DNA of 28,577 nucleotides from Avichristensenella sp031549905 (GCA_031549905.1 JAVBPC010000110.1:1-28577), one strand, 5' to 3'; shown: positions 15,184 through 23,535, numbered from the stretch's first letter. Made by a program: numbers and translations. Notes: generated by a model from the sequence alone, not told the origin.

Positions 15184-16341
15184 ATGATCAAAACCTTGAC
15201 GGCATACACCAGGGAGATTGACGAGGCCGATGTTGCGGTAGAGGAAATCCTTTCGCAGCTGAACCTTGCGAAAAACCTTTGCGCCCATTCGGTGGGCATC
15301 ATCAGTTGCTATTCGGAGTTTGTTGAGTCAGGCGTGTACGAAGCGCTGTGCGGGAAGCTGCCTTTTGATGTGATTGGTGCGACGACGGCCATCTGCGCCG
15401 TTCCGGGGGCGTGCGATCAGCTGATGCTGAGCCTTACAGTGCTGACCAGCGATACGCTCAGCTTCTCCACGGCCGTCAGCGCGCCGCTGCCCGGCGCGTG
15501 GGAAGCGGGCGTAGACGCCGCATACCGCGAAGCGGCGAAGGGGTTTTCCGGTGTACCGTCGATGCTGATGACGTTTGTTTCCCTTTTGCAGGATGTCGGC
15601 AACGACGCGCTGATCGCCCGCCTGGGCGACCTGTCCGGCCACGCGCCGAACTTCGGCACCGTAACCGTTGACCATACAATGGACTATCACACGGCATCCA
15701 TTCTGCTGAATGGCAAAAGCTATAACCAGTCGCTTGCGCTGCTGCTGATCTACGGCGACATCACCCCCAGGTTTTACCTTGCTGCCATCTCAGAAAACAA
15801 GGTGATGAAGCAAAAGGCGATGATCACTAAATCCGCAAACAACATCCTGATGGAAGTCAACAACATTCCGATCATCCAGTATATGGAGTCGCTGGGCCTT
15901 GTGGAAAACGGCAAAATTGAAGGAATGAATACCATCCCGTTCATTGTAGATTATAATGACGGCACAAAGCCGCTGGCCCGCGCCATCTTCGCCCTCACTC
16001 CGGACGGGAACGCCGTGTGCGGGGCGGAAATGCCGCAAGGCGCTACGCTGTCGGTTGGCGCAATTGACTACGAGGATGTGCTGCAGACAGCCGAAAAGAC
16101 GGTGCGGCAGGCGCTTGCAGCGCAGGAGAAGCAGGGGATCATCCTCTTCTCATGCCTTAGCCGCCTGTTTGCGCTGGGCGTGGAGACAATGGATGAAATG
16201 AACAAGGTGCAGTCGTTGCTGGATGGCAACATGCCGTATCAGTTCAGCATATCCGGCGGCGAAATCTGCCCCGTGTACGATGCCGGCGGAAAGCCGATCA
16301 ACCGGTTTCACAACAATACCATCATCGCTTGCGCGTTTTAA
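15184..16341 (+). CDS. FIST-domain sensory protein
   Basis: A 385-residue soluble protein with the FIST N and FIST C layout. The N part (about residues 30-220) has the strand-turn patterns VGIISCYSEFVESGVYEALC and FDVIGATTAICAVPG. The C part (about 225-385) includes NNIPIIQYMESLGL, FIVDYNDGTKPLARAIFALTPDGNAVC and LFSCLSRLFALG, ending in FHNNTIIACAF. FIST domains are predicted small-ligand sensors commonly encoded beside or fused to kinases and other signalling outputs. Here the gene is squeezed between the transporter permease (3 nt gap) and a hybrid histidine kinase (14 nt gap). It is therefore a likely input module for the kinase. No membrane segment is seen. Confidence 0.9.
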   Translation: MIKTLTAYTREIDEADVAVEEILSQLNLAKNLCAHSVGIISCYSEFVESGVYEALCGKLPFDVIGATTAICAVPGACDQLMLSLTVLTSDTLSFSTAVSAPLPGAWEAGVDAAYREAAKGFSGVPSMLMTFVSLLQDVGNDALIARLGDLSGHAPNFGTVTVDHTMDYHTASILLNGKSYNQSLALLLIYGDITPRFYLAAISENKVMKQKAMITKSANNILMEVNNIPIIQYMESLGLVENGKIEGMNTIPFIVDYNDGTKPLARAIFALTPDGNAVCGAEMPQGATLSVGAIDYEDVLQTAEKTVRQALAAQEKQGIILFSCLSRLFALGVETMDEMNKVQSLLDGNMPYQFSISGGEICPVYDAGGKPINRFHNNTIIACAF

Positions 16342-16355
16342 GGTAGGAGAGACCT

Positions 16356-18071
16356 GTGGACAGTGAGCAGCTACAGTTAGCATACGAACAGGCCACGGCG
16401 GAGGCAGCGAACCTCCGCCGTGAAAACAGGAAGCTTGCCCGCCAAGTGTCGACGCTGGAAAGCACGGTGGAGCGCTACCGTATTTCGGTGTCCGCAAAAT
16501 CACGCCTCAGTGCGGTGATCTCCGCGGAAAAATCCAAACAAGAAAAGTACATGAACCTGCTGCTGGAAAATGGCCCGGACATTATTTTGCTGTTTGACCG
16601 GGAAGGTAAGCTGCAATACTGCACCGATGCGTTCCTGAAGTGGATGGGAATTCAAGGGTTTGGCCTTGTAGATGGCAGGAGCTACCTTGAAGTGTTTGCT
16701 GGCTTTGTGGGGCAGGCATGGGTTGAGCACGTAGAAAAGGCAATCGGGCAATCCATGCGGGAGCTTTGCTCCGTGCACCTGGATGAAACAATTGGCCGGG
16801 AAGAGGGAGAGCCCCCGCGCAGCTATACCATCCATGTAGCGCCAATGCTGGATGACAACGGCACGGCGGAAGGCGCGATGCTGCTGTTCCATGATCTGAC
16901 CGAGATATTGGCCGCAAAAGAACAGGCCGAGCGCGCCAACAGCGCCAAGTCTGATTTCCTTGCCACCGTTTCCCATGAAATTCGCACACCAATGAATGCG
17001 ATCATCGGCATATCCGATATACTCAAGCGCACGCGCCTGGATGCGCAGCAGCTTGAATACCTGACCAGCATTCAGAATTCATCGTATGTGCTGCTGAACC
17101 TGATCAACGATATTTTGGACTTCTCAAAGGTTGAAGCGGGGCGGCTGGAACTGTTGCCTGAGTACTTCAGCCTGCGCGAAATGCTGAGCCAGATGCAGGA
17201 AATGTTCGAGATGACTTTCCGTGAAAAACGGCTTCAGTTTTTCTGCCACTTCCACCCGAATTTGCCGGAGGTGGTGCTGGGGGATGAAAAGCGCATCCGT
17301 CAGGTGCTGACGAATATATTGAACAACGCGCAGAAATACACGAACGAAGGCCGCGTGGATTTTGAGGTATACCCGGAGGCGGATGGAACGGTTCGGTTCG
17401 ATGTGCGCGATACGGGCATCGGCATCCACAAAGAGGATATCGGCCGGCTGTTTACCGCGTTTGAGCAGCTGGACAAAGTGAAGAACAAGAAGGTGATCGG
17501 CACAGGACTTGGCCTTGCAATCACCAACAAGCTGTGCCAGCTGATGCACGGTTCCATCGATGTGGACAGCGTATACGGCGTCGGTTCCACATTCTCTGTG
17601 CGTCTGTCGCTTCCGGTCGGCACACAGGCTGACTTGCCGCGCGAAGACCTGCAAACCTTTAACTTCACCGCGCCGGATGCCAGGGTGCTGCTGGTGGATG
17701 ACATTGAGATTAACCTGATGGTCGCCGCTGCGATGCTGGAAACATACGCAATTGAAGCCGATCAGGCGATCAGCGGCCATGCGGCCCTTTCATGCGTGGA
17801 CATCAAACAGGACGATGTCATATTCATGGACCATATGATGCCGGAAATGGACGGAATCGAGACTACACAGGCGATACGCGCCATGGGCGGCTGGCGGGCG
17901 AATGTTCCGATTATCGCGCTGACCGCCAACGCCGTCAGCGGCGCGAAAGAGATGTTCCTGGCCGGGGGAATGACGGATTTTCTTTCCAAGCCGATTGACA
18001 GGGGTGCGCTCAGCATGAGCCTGATCCGGTGGCTGCCAAAATCGCTGATAAAGGAAACGCCTGACGCTTGA
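16356..18071 (+). CDS. PAS-containing hybrid sensor histidine kinase/response regulator
   Basis: A 571-residue cytoplasmic hybrid kinase without membrane segments. In order: an N-terminal coiled coil (about residues 5-45), a PAS domain (about 65-185), HisKA with the phospho-acceptor His207 (FLATVSHEIRTPMNAIIG), a HATPase domain with N box (NNAQKYTN, 323-330), G1 (DTGIGI) and G2 (GTGLGLAI), then a receiver domain (about 442-560) with acidic pocket VDD, phospho-Asp492 (IFMDHMMPEMDG) and the conserved lysine in LSKPID. There is no DNA-binding or other output domain, so a separate phosphotransfer or effector partner is expected. The start is GTG at 16356 with AGGAGA 5 nt upstream. The neighbouring FIST protein, in the same operon, is the probable sensory partner. 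Confidence 0.94.
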   Translation: MDSEQLQLAYEQATAEAANLRRENRKLARQVSTLESTVERYRISVSAKSRLSAVISAEKSKQEKYMNLLLENGPDIILLFDREGKLQYCTDAFLKWMGIQGFGLVDGRSYLEVFAGFVGQAWVEHVEKAIGQSMRELCSVHLDETIGREEGEPPRSYTIHVAPMLDDNGTAEGAMLLFHDLTEILAAKEQAERANSAKSDFLATVSHEIRTPMNAIIGISDILKRTRLDAQQLEYLTSIQNSSYVLLNLINDILDFSKVEAGRLELLPEYFSLREMLSQMQEMFEMTFREKRLQFFCHFHPNLPEVVLGDEKRIRQVLTNILNNAQKYTNEGRVDFEVYPEADGTVRFDVRDTGIGIHKEDIGRLFTAFEQLDKVKNKKVIGTGLGLAITNKLCQLMHGSIDVDSVYGVGSTFSVRLSLPVGTQADLPREDLQTFNFTAPDARVLLVDDIEINLMVAAAMLETYAIEADQAISGHAALSCVDIKQDDVIFMDHMMPEMDGIETTQAIRAMGGWRANVPIIALTANAVSGAKEMFLAGGMTDFLSKPIDRGALSMSLIRWLPKSLIKETPDA

Positions 18072-18097
18072 CGAGATCCCCATAAAGAAGGTACAAT
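18068..18097 (+). promoter_or_regulatory. Probable promoter of rplI-dnaB
   Basis: TTGACG (18068-18073, overlapping the kinase stop codon) and TACAAT (18092-18097) with an 18-bp spacer. No terminator separates the kinase gene from rplI, so readthrough is also possible. Confidence 0.65.
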
Positions 18098-18139
18098 ACC
18101 CTTTACACTACCGCAAAATCCCACAAGGAGGGTGCCGTC

Positions 18140-18589
18140 ATGAAAGTGATCTTGCTGGCGGATGTCAAAGGTACCGGAAAAAAGGAACAGATTGTGGAGG
18201 TATCCGACGGGTACGCGCGCAACTTCCTGTTCCCCAAAAAATTGGCGATGGAAGCGACCGCTACCGCCATCAACAGCGTAAAGCGCGCGAAAGAGGCGGA
18301 GGCCCACCGCGAAGACCTGCGCCGCAAAGAGGCAATGGATATGGCCGAACGCCTGCGCAAGCAGGTTATCCACCTGAAGGCGCGCGCCGGCGAAAAGGGC
18401 CGCCTGTATGGCTCGATCACCGGGCAGGAAGTTGCGGACGCACTGGAGAAGCAGCACGGCGTTGCCATTGAAAAGCGGCGGGTGGAGCTATCCGAACCGA
18501 TCCGCTCGATAGGCGAATACGAAGCCTCCGTTTGGCTGTATGCCGGGGTCACCATTCCCATGCGCGTGATCGTAGAGGCGGATGCCTGA
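18140..18589 (+). CDS. rplI: 50S ribosomal protein L9
   Basis: A 149-residue protein of the normal L9 length, binding 23S rRNA at the base of the L1 stalk. The N-terminal RNA-binding domain MKVILLADVKGTGKKEQIVEVSDGYARNFLFPKKLA is diagnostic. It is followed by the long central helix and the C-terminal domain (LYGSITGQEVADALEKQHG). AAGGAGGG precedes the ATG. The 3' end overlaps the dnaB start by 8 bp; the rplI-dnaB pair is widespread in Bacillota. Confidence 0.97.
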   Translation: MKVILLADVKGTGKKEQIVEVSDGYARNFLFPKKLAMEATATAINSVKRAKEAEAHREDLRRKEAMDMAERLRKQVIHLKARAGEKGRLYGSITGQEVADALEKQHGVAIEKRRVELSEPIRSIGEYEASVWLYAGVTIPMRVIVEADA

Positions 18590-19913
18590 CGTGCAAACGG
18601 CCGCGATGCCCCCCAACAATCAGGATGCCGAACGCAGCGTGCTTGGCGCAATGATTCAAGACCCGGAAGCGATGCAGCTTTCCCAGGAACTGCTCACCGC
18701 CGCCGCGTTTTATCAGCCTGCGCACCGGGAGATATTTGATGCGATGGTGCAGCTGTCGCTTTCGGGGCGTCCTGTCGATCTGCTCACCGTCGATGAAGAA
18801 CTGACGCGGCGCGGAACGGTGGAAGGCATAGGCGGTTCCACATACTTGGTGCAGCTGCTTCAATACGTGCCCACGACAGCCAACATCCGTGCATACATCC
18901 AGATTGTTGATGAGAAATACACGTTGCGCCAGCTGATCGAGTGCGCGAATGAGATACAGCGCGATGCATACGGCCAGCAGATGCCGCTGGATGAGATGCT
19001 CTCTTCCGTGGAGAAGCGGGTGTTTGACATCTCCATGCGAAAAGGCGGCACCGATACGCTGGTGCACATCCGCGATGTGCTGACGGGCACGCTTGCCACC
19101 ATTGATAAGCTTGTCAAGCTGAAAGGCGCGGTCAGCGGCGTTCCCACGGGTTATGCCGCGCTGGATGAAATACTGACTGGCTTCCACGAGGGCGAGTTGA
19201 TCGTCATTGGGGCGCGCCCGTCGATGGGCAAATCGAGTATCGCGCTGAACCTTGCGCAAAACGCAGCCATTCGCGGCAAGAAATCCGTAGCGCTGTTCTC
19301 GCTGGAAATGCCCAGGGAGCAGCTTGCCATGCGCATGCTGTGCACGGAGGCCAGCGTCGATATGCAGTCCGTCCGCCATGGCAGGCTTACCGATGATGAA
19401 TGGATGCGCCTGACGATGGCGATGGGGCCGATTGCCGCTTCCGATGTGTATTTGGATGAAACATCCGGGATCACGCCGTCCCAGCTGCGTTCCCGCTGCC
19501 GCAGGCTGATGACCGAACGCGGGCTGGACATGATCATCGTGGACTACCTGCAATTGATGGCATCCGACAAGCGCAGCGAAAACCGGCAAAATGAAGTAAG
19601 CGATATCTCCCGCGCGCTCAAGGGCATCGCGATGGAGCTGAAAATCCCGCTGGTGGCCTGCGCACAGCTTTCCCGCGCCAACGCGCAGCGCGCCGAAAAG
19701 CGCCCGCAGCTTAGCGACCTGCGCGATTCCGGCTCCATTGAGCAGGATGCGGACGTTGTCATGTTCCTGCACCGCGAGGATTACTACAACCCGGAGACGG
19801 CGGAAAAGAACGTGGCCGAGCTGATTGTGCAGAAAAACCGCAACGGCCCCATCGACACGGTGAAGCTGGCGTGGCTCGCGCAATTTACAAAATTCGCGAG
19901 TTTGGCAAAGTAA
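18582..19913 (+). CDS. dnaB: Replicative DNA helicase DnaB (DnaC in Bacillus naming)
   Basis: A 443-residue hexameric replicative helicase that unwinds DNA ahead of the fork and recruits primase. The N-terminal domain (PPNNQDAERSVLGAMIQDPE at residues 10-29) is followed by a linker. The RecA-like motor has Walker A GARPSMGKS (210-218), LFSLEMP, Walker B MIIVDYLQLM and the C-terminal QLSRANAQRAEKRPQLSDLR-DSGSIEQDAD region. The ATG at 18582 overlaps the rplI end by 8 bp; an in-frame GTG at 18591 is an alternative start, and neither has an ideal ribosome site. There is no intein or insertion. The last residues are hydrophobic-basic, as in the family, and a strong terminator follows at once. Confidence 0.96.
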   Translation: MPDVQTAAMPPNNQDAERSVLGAMIQDPEAMQLSQELLTAAAFYQPAHREIFDAMVQLSLSGRPVDLLTVDEELTRRGTVEGIGGSTYLVQLLQYVPTTANIRAYIQIVDEKYTLRQLIECANEIQRDAYGQQMPLDEMLSSVEKRVFDISMRKGGTDTLVHIRDVLTGTLATIDKLVKLKGAVSGVPTGYAALDEILTGFHEGELIVIGARPSMGKSSIALNLAQNAAIRGKKSVALFSLEMPREQLAMRMLCTEASVDMQSVRHGRLTDDEWMRLTMAMGPIAASDVYLDETSGITPSQLRSRCRRLMTERGLDMIIVDYLQLMASDKRSENRQNEVSDISRALKGIAMELKIPLVACAQLSRANAQRAEKRPQLSDLRDSGSIEQDADVVMFLHREDYYNPETAEKNVAELIVQKNRNGPIDTVKLAWLAQFTKFASLAK

Positions 19914-19919
19914 AAAAGA

Positions 19920-19951
19920 GGCTTTTCGCGCAGGCGAAAGGCCCCTTTTTT
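19920..19951 (+). terminator. Intrinsic terminator after dnaB
   Basis: A ten-pair stem (19920-19929 with 19934-19943, loop GCAG, one T-G pair) is followed by six T (19946-19951). Confidence 0.9.
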
Positions 19952-19970
19952 GCGCCTCCTTACATTTCCA

Positions 19971-20006
19971 CTGGAATTTCCCGTCAATATCCTCTATACT
20001 ATCCAT
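19971..20006 (+). promoter_or_regulatory. Promoter of the caspase-like gene, possibly leaderless
   Basis: TATACT (19995-20000) lies six bases before the ATG (20007), with a weak -35 (CTGGAA, 19971-19976). Transcription would start at or next to the ATG, and no ribosome-binding sequence is visible upstream of it. Confidence 0.5.
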
Positions 20007-21539
20007 ATGCGCAAATTTCTACACTTTATTTCGCAGGCCTTTTTGGCTGCAGGTTTTCTGACTTTGTTGCTGATTCCCGCCCCTTCGCCGCGCGCGGAAG
20101 AGGAGGCGGTATACCGTGCGCTGTTAATCGCGTGCGACCGGTTTAAAACAGAGGCGAATATGACCCCCATCGGGCAAACCAACCTGGCAATGATGGAAAC
20201 GGTGTTGAACGCGGACACGCGCGGGTTTATCATATCCCGCCAGTATGGGATCATATCATCCCGGGCGGCGCTGGCGTACGCTATTCGCACCACGTTTGGC
20301 GATGCGAAGGAAGGGGATGTGTCGCTGCTGTATATCTCCACGCACGGGGAGTTTGATGCCCGCCGCAACAACCCGGAAGGCGTGCTGATTTTGTCGGATG
20401 GCAGCGAAGAGGACAGGATCACCGCGCAGGAACTTAACGCCATGCTGGATGCCGTGCCCGGAATCAAAACGTTGCTGGTGGATGGCTGCAACTCAGGCGC
20501 GCTCATCGGAAAAGGCGTTTCACCGGATGTGTCCTCCGCACGGCTTCCCAAGACGTTCCAGTCGGATGAATACAAAGTGCTGACATCGTCGGGCGCAAGC
20601 GAGAAGTCATGGTATTGGCTTGGCGCGGACCAGGTACCGCATGGCGGGTCATACTTCACATCCGCGCTGGCTGTTGGCGCGGGGTACTTTGGCACGTATG
20701 CGGCCGACATGAACCGGGATGGCATCATCACCCTGTTTGAAATGTACCGCTATCTGTGGACGATGCAGGCAAGCTCGGCGGTGCAGGTGTTTCCGCAAGA
20801 GGATGATTTTCCGCTGTTTACCTATGAACGCGGCCGCGATGATGCCCCTGCGGAAGGCGAACTTACCGGCATTGTGATCAGCCGTACACTGCTAAACCCT
20901 CAAAACCCTGTGGTCACCATTTCATATACCGTAACTGCGCCCACGCGCGTGATGTATCGCGTAACCGTGCAGAAAAACGGGCAGTGGGATTGGAGCCAAG
21001 AGGACACGATGACATTTTACGATACAAAGGAATGGGATGGCGACAGCGACTGGACGGGGCAGGTGACCCCCGGCAGGCGGACGGTCCAGCTGGACCTATC
21101 GGAATACCTGCCGGAGGGATGGTCGTACGCGCTGCTGCATGTCATCACCCTGGGCGACCGTGAAAAGGGTACGGCCCCGTTTATATACGCGGGGCGTGTT
21201 TTATCCGCAAAAAAGCCGGGAGAACAGCTGGAGCTTGGCGTTGTGTCAACCCGCGCCTGGATTCGCGATTATCAAAAAGAGCTGGAAATTTTCATTGCGC
21301 ACAAAGCGCCGTGCACGCTGTCCCTGATCATTCGCAATGAAGATGGTGAGATGGTGCGGCAGCTGTTGGTCAGCATGCCAACCCGCCCGCAGGGGCTGAT
21401 GCCGGAAGGCAGCCTGCTCTATTGGAATGGGTTGGATGAGGATGGCAACCGCGTACCGGAAGGTTCCTACACGCTGGAAGCTACGGCGCGCGTCGGTGCG
21501 CAGATAGAGAGGGCCAGCTGGACGCTGGCGGTCAAGTAG
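20007..21539 (+). CDS. Exported caspase-like (clan CD) cysteine peptidase with C-terminal FlgD-Ig-like domain
   Basis: A 510-residue protein. Residues 1-30 are a signal peptide or membrane anchor (basic start, hydrophobic 7-24, then PAPSPRA). The next about 260 residues resemble caspase/legumain-type clan CD peptidases: RALLIACDRF strand, VSLLYISTHGEFD with candidate catalytic His113, and TLLVDGCNSGALI with candidate nucleophile Cys161. Both residues are preceded by hydrophobic strands, as the fold requires. DMNRDGIITLFEM (about residues 233-245) resembles a calcium-binding EF-hand loop. The C-terminal half is beta-rich and ends in an FlgD-like Ig motif (LYWNGLDEDGNRVPEGSYTL). The start ATG at 20007 excludes an unlikely upstream extension through the promoter. 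It is followed 50 bp later by spoIVFA-like and spoIVFB-like genes with no terminator between. Substrate unknown. Confidence 0.78.
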   Translation: MRKFLHFISQAFLAAGFLTLLLIPAPSPRAEEEAVYRALLIACDRFKTEANMTPIGQTNLAMMETVLNADTRGFIISRQYGIISSRAALAYAIRTTFGDAKEGDVSLLYISTHGEFDARRNNPEGVLILSDGSEEDRITAQELNAMLDAVPGIKTLLVDGCNSGALIGKGVSPDVSSARLPKTFQSDEYKVLTSSGASEKSWYWLGADQVPHGGSYFTSALAVGAGYFGTYAADMNRDGIITLFEMYRYLWTMQASSAVQVFPQEDDFPLFTYERGRDDAPAEGELTGIVISRTLLNPQNPVVTISYTVTAPTRVMYRVTVQKNGQWDWSQEDTMTFYDTKEWDGDSDWTGQVTPGRRTVQLDLSEYLPEGWSYALLHVITLGDREKGTAPFIYAGRVLSAKKPGEQLELGVVSTRAWIRDYQKELEIFIAHKAPCTLSLIIRNEDGEMVRQLLVSMPTRPQGLMPEGSLLYWNGLDEDGNRVPEGSYTLEATARVGAQIERASWTLAVK

Positions 21540-21589
21540 CGTCTTTTCCATGATTCTTGCGCATACCATCCACAGAGGAGGCGATGCGC

Positions 21590-22267
21590 ATGTCACAACC
21601 ACGGACGCGTGTAAGCGCGGTCACGGTACGAAACCGGACGCCGCTGGCACAGGTGCAGGAACATAAGCGGCAGGCGGCCCCTGCAAAAGAACCCCAAGAG
21701 AGAATCCCGGAAGAGAACACACGCCCGCTGGGCTTTGGCGAACGCATGCTGCGCAATACGGCCATCAGCGTGGCGCTGCTCCTTACCGTGCTTGCAGCGC
21801 AGAGCCTGAACACACCGGGCGCCACAGGCGCGACAAACCTGCTGGCAGAAGTGGTTTCCATTGATCTGAACGAAAGCTTGGGCAGCCTGCGCTTTGTGTC
21901 AAACTTTTTACCCGAAAGCGCGGCGGTATTCTGGAACCTGGGTGCGGAAAAACACAGCCTGCCTTCGGAAGCGGCGGTGGTGCACACGTTCAGCAGCCAG
22001 GAGCCGTGGGTCGGTTATGGGCCGGGCGAGGTGGCTGCGACAGCTGCCGGCGAGGTGATGAGCGTTGCGACGGACGCGGCAGGCCGTTCGACCATTCGGA
22101 TTCGCCACACAGGCGGGATGGAAACACTGTACGGCAACATGGTGATCACTGGCGTGCGTGAAGGGGACTGGGTGGAATCCGGCGCAATCATAGGTTCCGC
22201 TAAGCAGCTGACATACGAGCTGTGGGGAGAGGGGCGGGCAATGGACCCCGCGCCGTTCCTGAAATGA
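21590..22267 (+). CDS. spoIVFA: SpoIVFA-like membrane protein with degenerate M23/LytM domain
   Basis: A 225-residue protein: a basic cytoplasmic N-terminus (about 1-43), one membrane segment (about 44-62), and an extracytoplasmic M23-like beta domain (GEVAATAAGEVMSVATDAAG, then IRIRHTGGMETLYGNM, then LTYELWGEGRAMDPAPFLK). The zinc-binding His of the last motif (normally H-x-H/E-like) is replaced (T-Y-E-L), so it is not expected to be an active endopeptidase. In Bacillus, SpoIVFA holds the intramembrane protease SpoIVFB inactive during sporulation until it is cut by signalling proteases. The ATG at 21590 is 8 nt from AGAGGAGG (21574-21581); the ATG at 21584 is too close. Its stop overlaps the spoIVFB-like start (ATGA), fitting a complex of the two. 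Confidence 0.78.
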   Translation: MSQPRTRVSAVTVRNRTPLAQVQEHKRQAAPAKEPQERIPEENTRPLGFGERMLRNTAISVALLLTVLAAQSLNTPGATGATNLLAEVVSIDLNESLGSLRFVSNFLPESAAVFWNLGAEKHSLPSEAAVVHTFSSQEPWVGYGPGEVAATAAGEVMSVATDAAGRSTIRIRHTGGMETLYGNMVITGVREGDWVESGAIIGSAKQLTYELWGEGRAMDPAPFLK

Positions 22268-23103
22268 TTCCATTCGGCACGGTGATGGGCATCCCGCTTC
22301 GGATGCATTTCGCTTTTCCTGTGCTGATGGCAGTGGCTGCTTGGCTTGGGCAGGCGGGCACGCTGCTTGTATCCTTGGTGGCGCTGACCGTGCATGAGGC
22401 TGCGCATGCGCTGGCCGCCCGTGCGGTGGGGCAGCGCTTTGAATCGATAGAGGTCATGCCATTTGGCGGCGTTGCGCAAATGGATACTTCGCTTTCACTG
22501 CGTCCAGGCCAGGAAGCGGTCATCGCGCTGGCTGGCCCGGTGGCAAGTGCGCTGATGGCGCTGCTGGCCGCGGCATGCGGCATTTCGGGGTCAGTTGTAC
22601 AGGCGTTCCTTCGCGTAAACACGGTATTGGCGCTGACCAACCTGATGCCTGCGCTGCCGCTTGATGGGGGACGGGCTTTGCGCGCGGCGCTGTCCGGGCG
22701 GCTTGGCCGCGCCAGGGCCACGCGCGCGTTTGTCGCAGTGGGCATCGGTATGGGTCTGGCGGTGGTGGGGCTTGGGGTATGGGCCGCTTTCCAGGGCGTG
22801 GTCAATCCCATGCTGTTTTTGATGGGCGTCTATTTGATCTATGCGGCACTGAAAGAGAAACAAACCCTTCCCGCCGCATGCGTAGAGGCGCTGCACGGCC
22901 GCGCAAACCGCCTGCGCCGCGAGGGTGCGTTGCCCGTGCGGTTTGTTGCGGTGGAAAAGGATCAGCCGCCGGAACGGCTTGCCGCGCGGCTGACAGCGGG
23001 CAGCTACCATGTGTTCATGGTGGTGGATGAAAACCTGAGCAAGATGGACATGATGGATGAGGGCGAGGTGCTTCGGCGCGTGCTTGCGGAGCGAATGCCG
23101 TAA
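22264..23103 (+). CDS. spoIVFB: SpoIVFB-like M50 intramembrane metalloprotease
   Basis: A 279-residue site-2 protease family membrane protein. Zinc site HEAAH (His44, Glu45, His48) lies in the second hydrophobic helix. The second motif NLMPALPLDGGRAL supplies Asp134. Five to six helices fill residues 8-215, and a short cytoplasmic tail follows in place of a clear CBS domain. In Bacillus, SpoIVFB in the mother-cell membrane around the forespore cuts pro-sigma-K to release the late mother-cell sigma factor. The ATG at 22264 overlaps the spoIVFA-like stop. An upstream in-frame start at 22222 lies inside spoIVFA and is rejected. Confidence 0.88.
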   Translation: MIPFGTVMGIPLRMHFAFPVLMAVAAWLGQAGTLLVSLVALTVHEAAHALAARAVGQRFESIEVMPFGGVAQMDTSLSLRPGQEAVIALAGPVASALMALLAAACGISGSVVQAFLRVNTVLALTNLMPALPLDGGRALRAALSGRLGRARATRAFVAVGIGMGLAVVGLGVWAAFQGVVNPMLFLMGVYLIYAALKEKQTLPAACVEALHGRANRLRREGALPVRFVAVEKDQPPERLAARLTAGSYHVFMVVDENLSKMDMMDEGEVLRRVLAERMP

Positions 23104-23136
23104 CCCAGAAAATTGCGTTACACAGGAGGAAAATCC

Positions 23137-23535
23137 ATGACATATCTGGAGAGGGCGCGCGAGTATTTCAAGAAAGACCTGTTCGCAACGGAAACAATGG
23201 GAATCACCATTGAGGCGGTTGATGAAGGCTATGCCCGCTGCGAGATGGAGCTGAAGCCCATGCACCGCAACGCCGAAGGCGATGTGATGGGCGGTGCACT
23301 GTTCACCCTGGCGGACTTTACGTTTGCCGTGGCGGCAAACCTGAACCAGCCGATTACCGTGTCGCTTTCGTGCCAGGTATCTTTTTTGAGCGCGGCGCGC
23401 GGCGATAGGCTGGTAGCCGAAGCGCGCCGCGTTCGCCAGGGGCACCGGACATGCTATTACTCTGTGGAAGTAACTGATGCTGCAGGTGCTATTGCCGCCG
23501 TGGTCGGGGTGAGCGGATATATCAAACGCCCATAA
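23137..23535 (+). CDS. PaaI-type hotdog-fold acyl-CoA thioesterase
   Basis: A 132-residue single hotdog domain. The active-site stretch is HRNAEGDVMGGALFTLADFTFAVAAN: the Asp of LAD, used for catalysis in PaaI-type enzymes, is present, while the His of the usual HGG is Met here. It should hydrolyse a CoA thioester; the acyl group is unknown. The ATG at 23137 is preceded by GGAGGAAA. It is the last gene of the caspase-like/spoIVF unit, 33 bp after spoIVFB-like and 40 bp before a terminator. No functional tie to sporulation is evident. Confidence 0.9.
   Translation: MTYLERAREYFKKDLFATETMGITIEAVDEGYARCEMELKPMHRNAEGDVMGGALFTLADFTFAVAANLNQPITVSLSCQVSFLSAARGDRLVAEARRVRQGHRTCYYSVEVTDAAGAIAAVVGVSGYIKRP

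Noticed and set aside
18549..20006. Minus-strand frame of 485 codons opposite dnaB
   Set aside because: It is a complement artefact of high GC coding; the plus strand encodes a complete DnaB.
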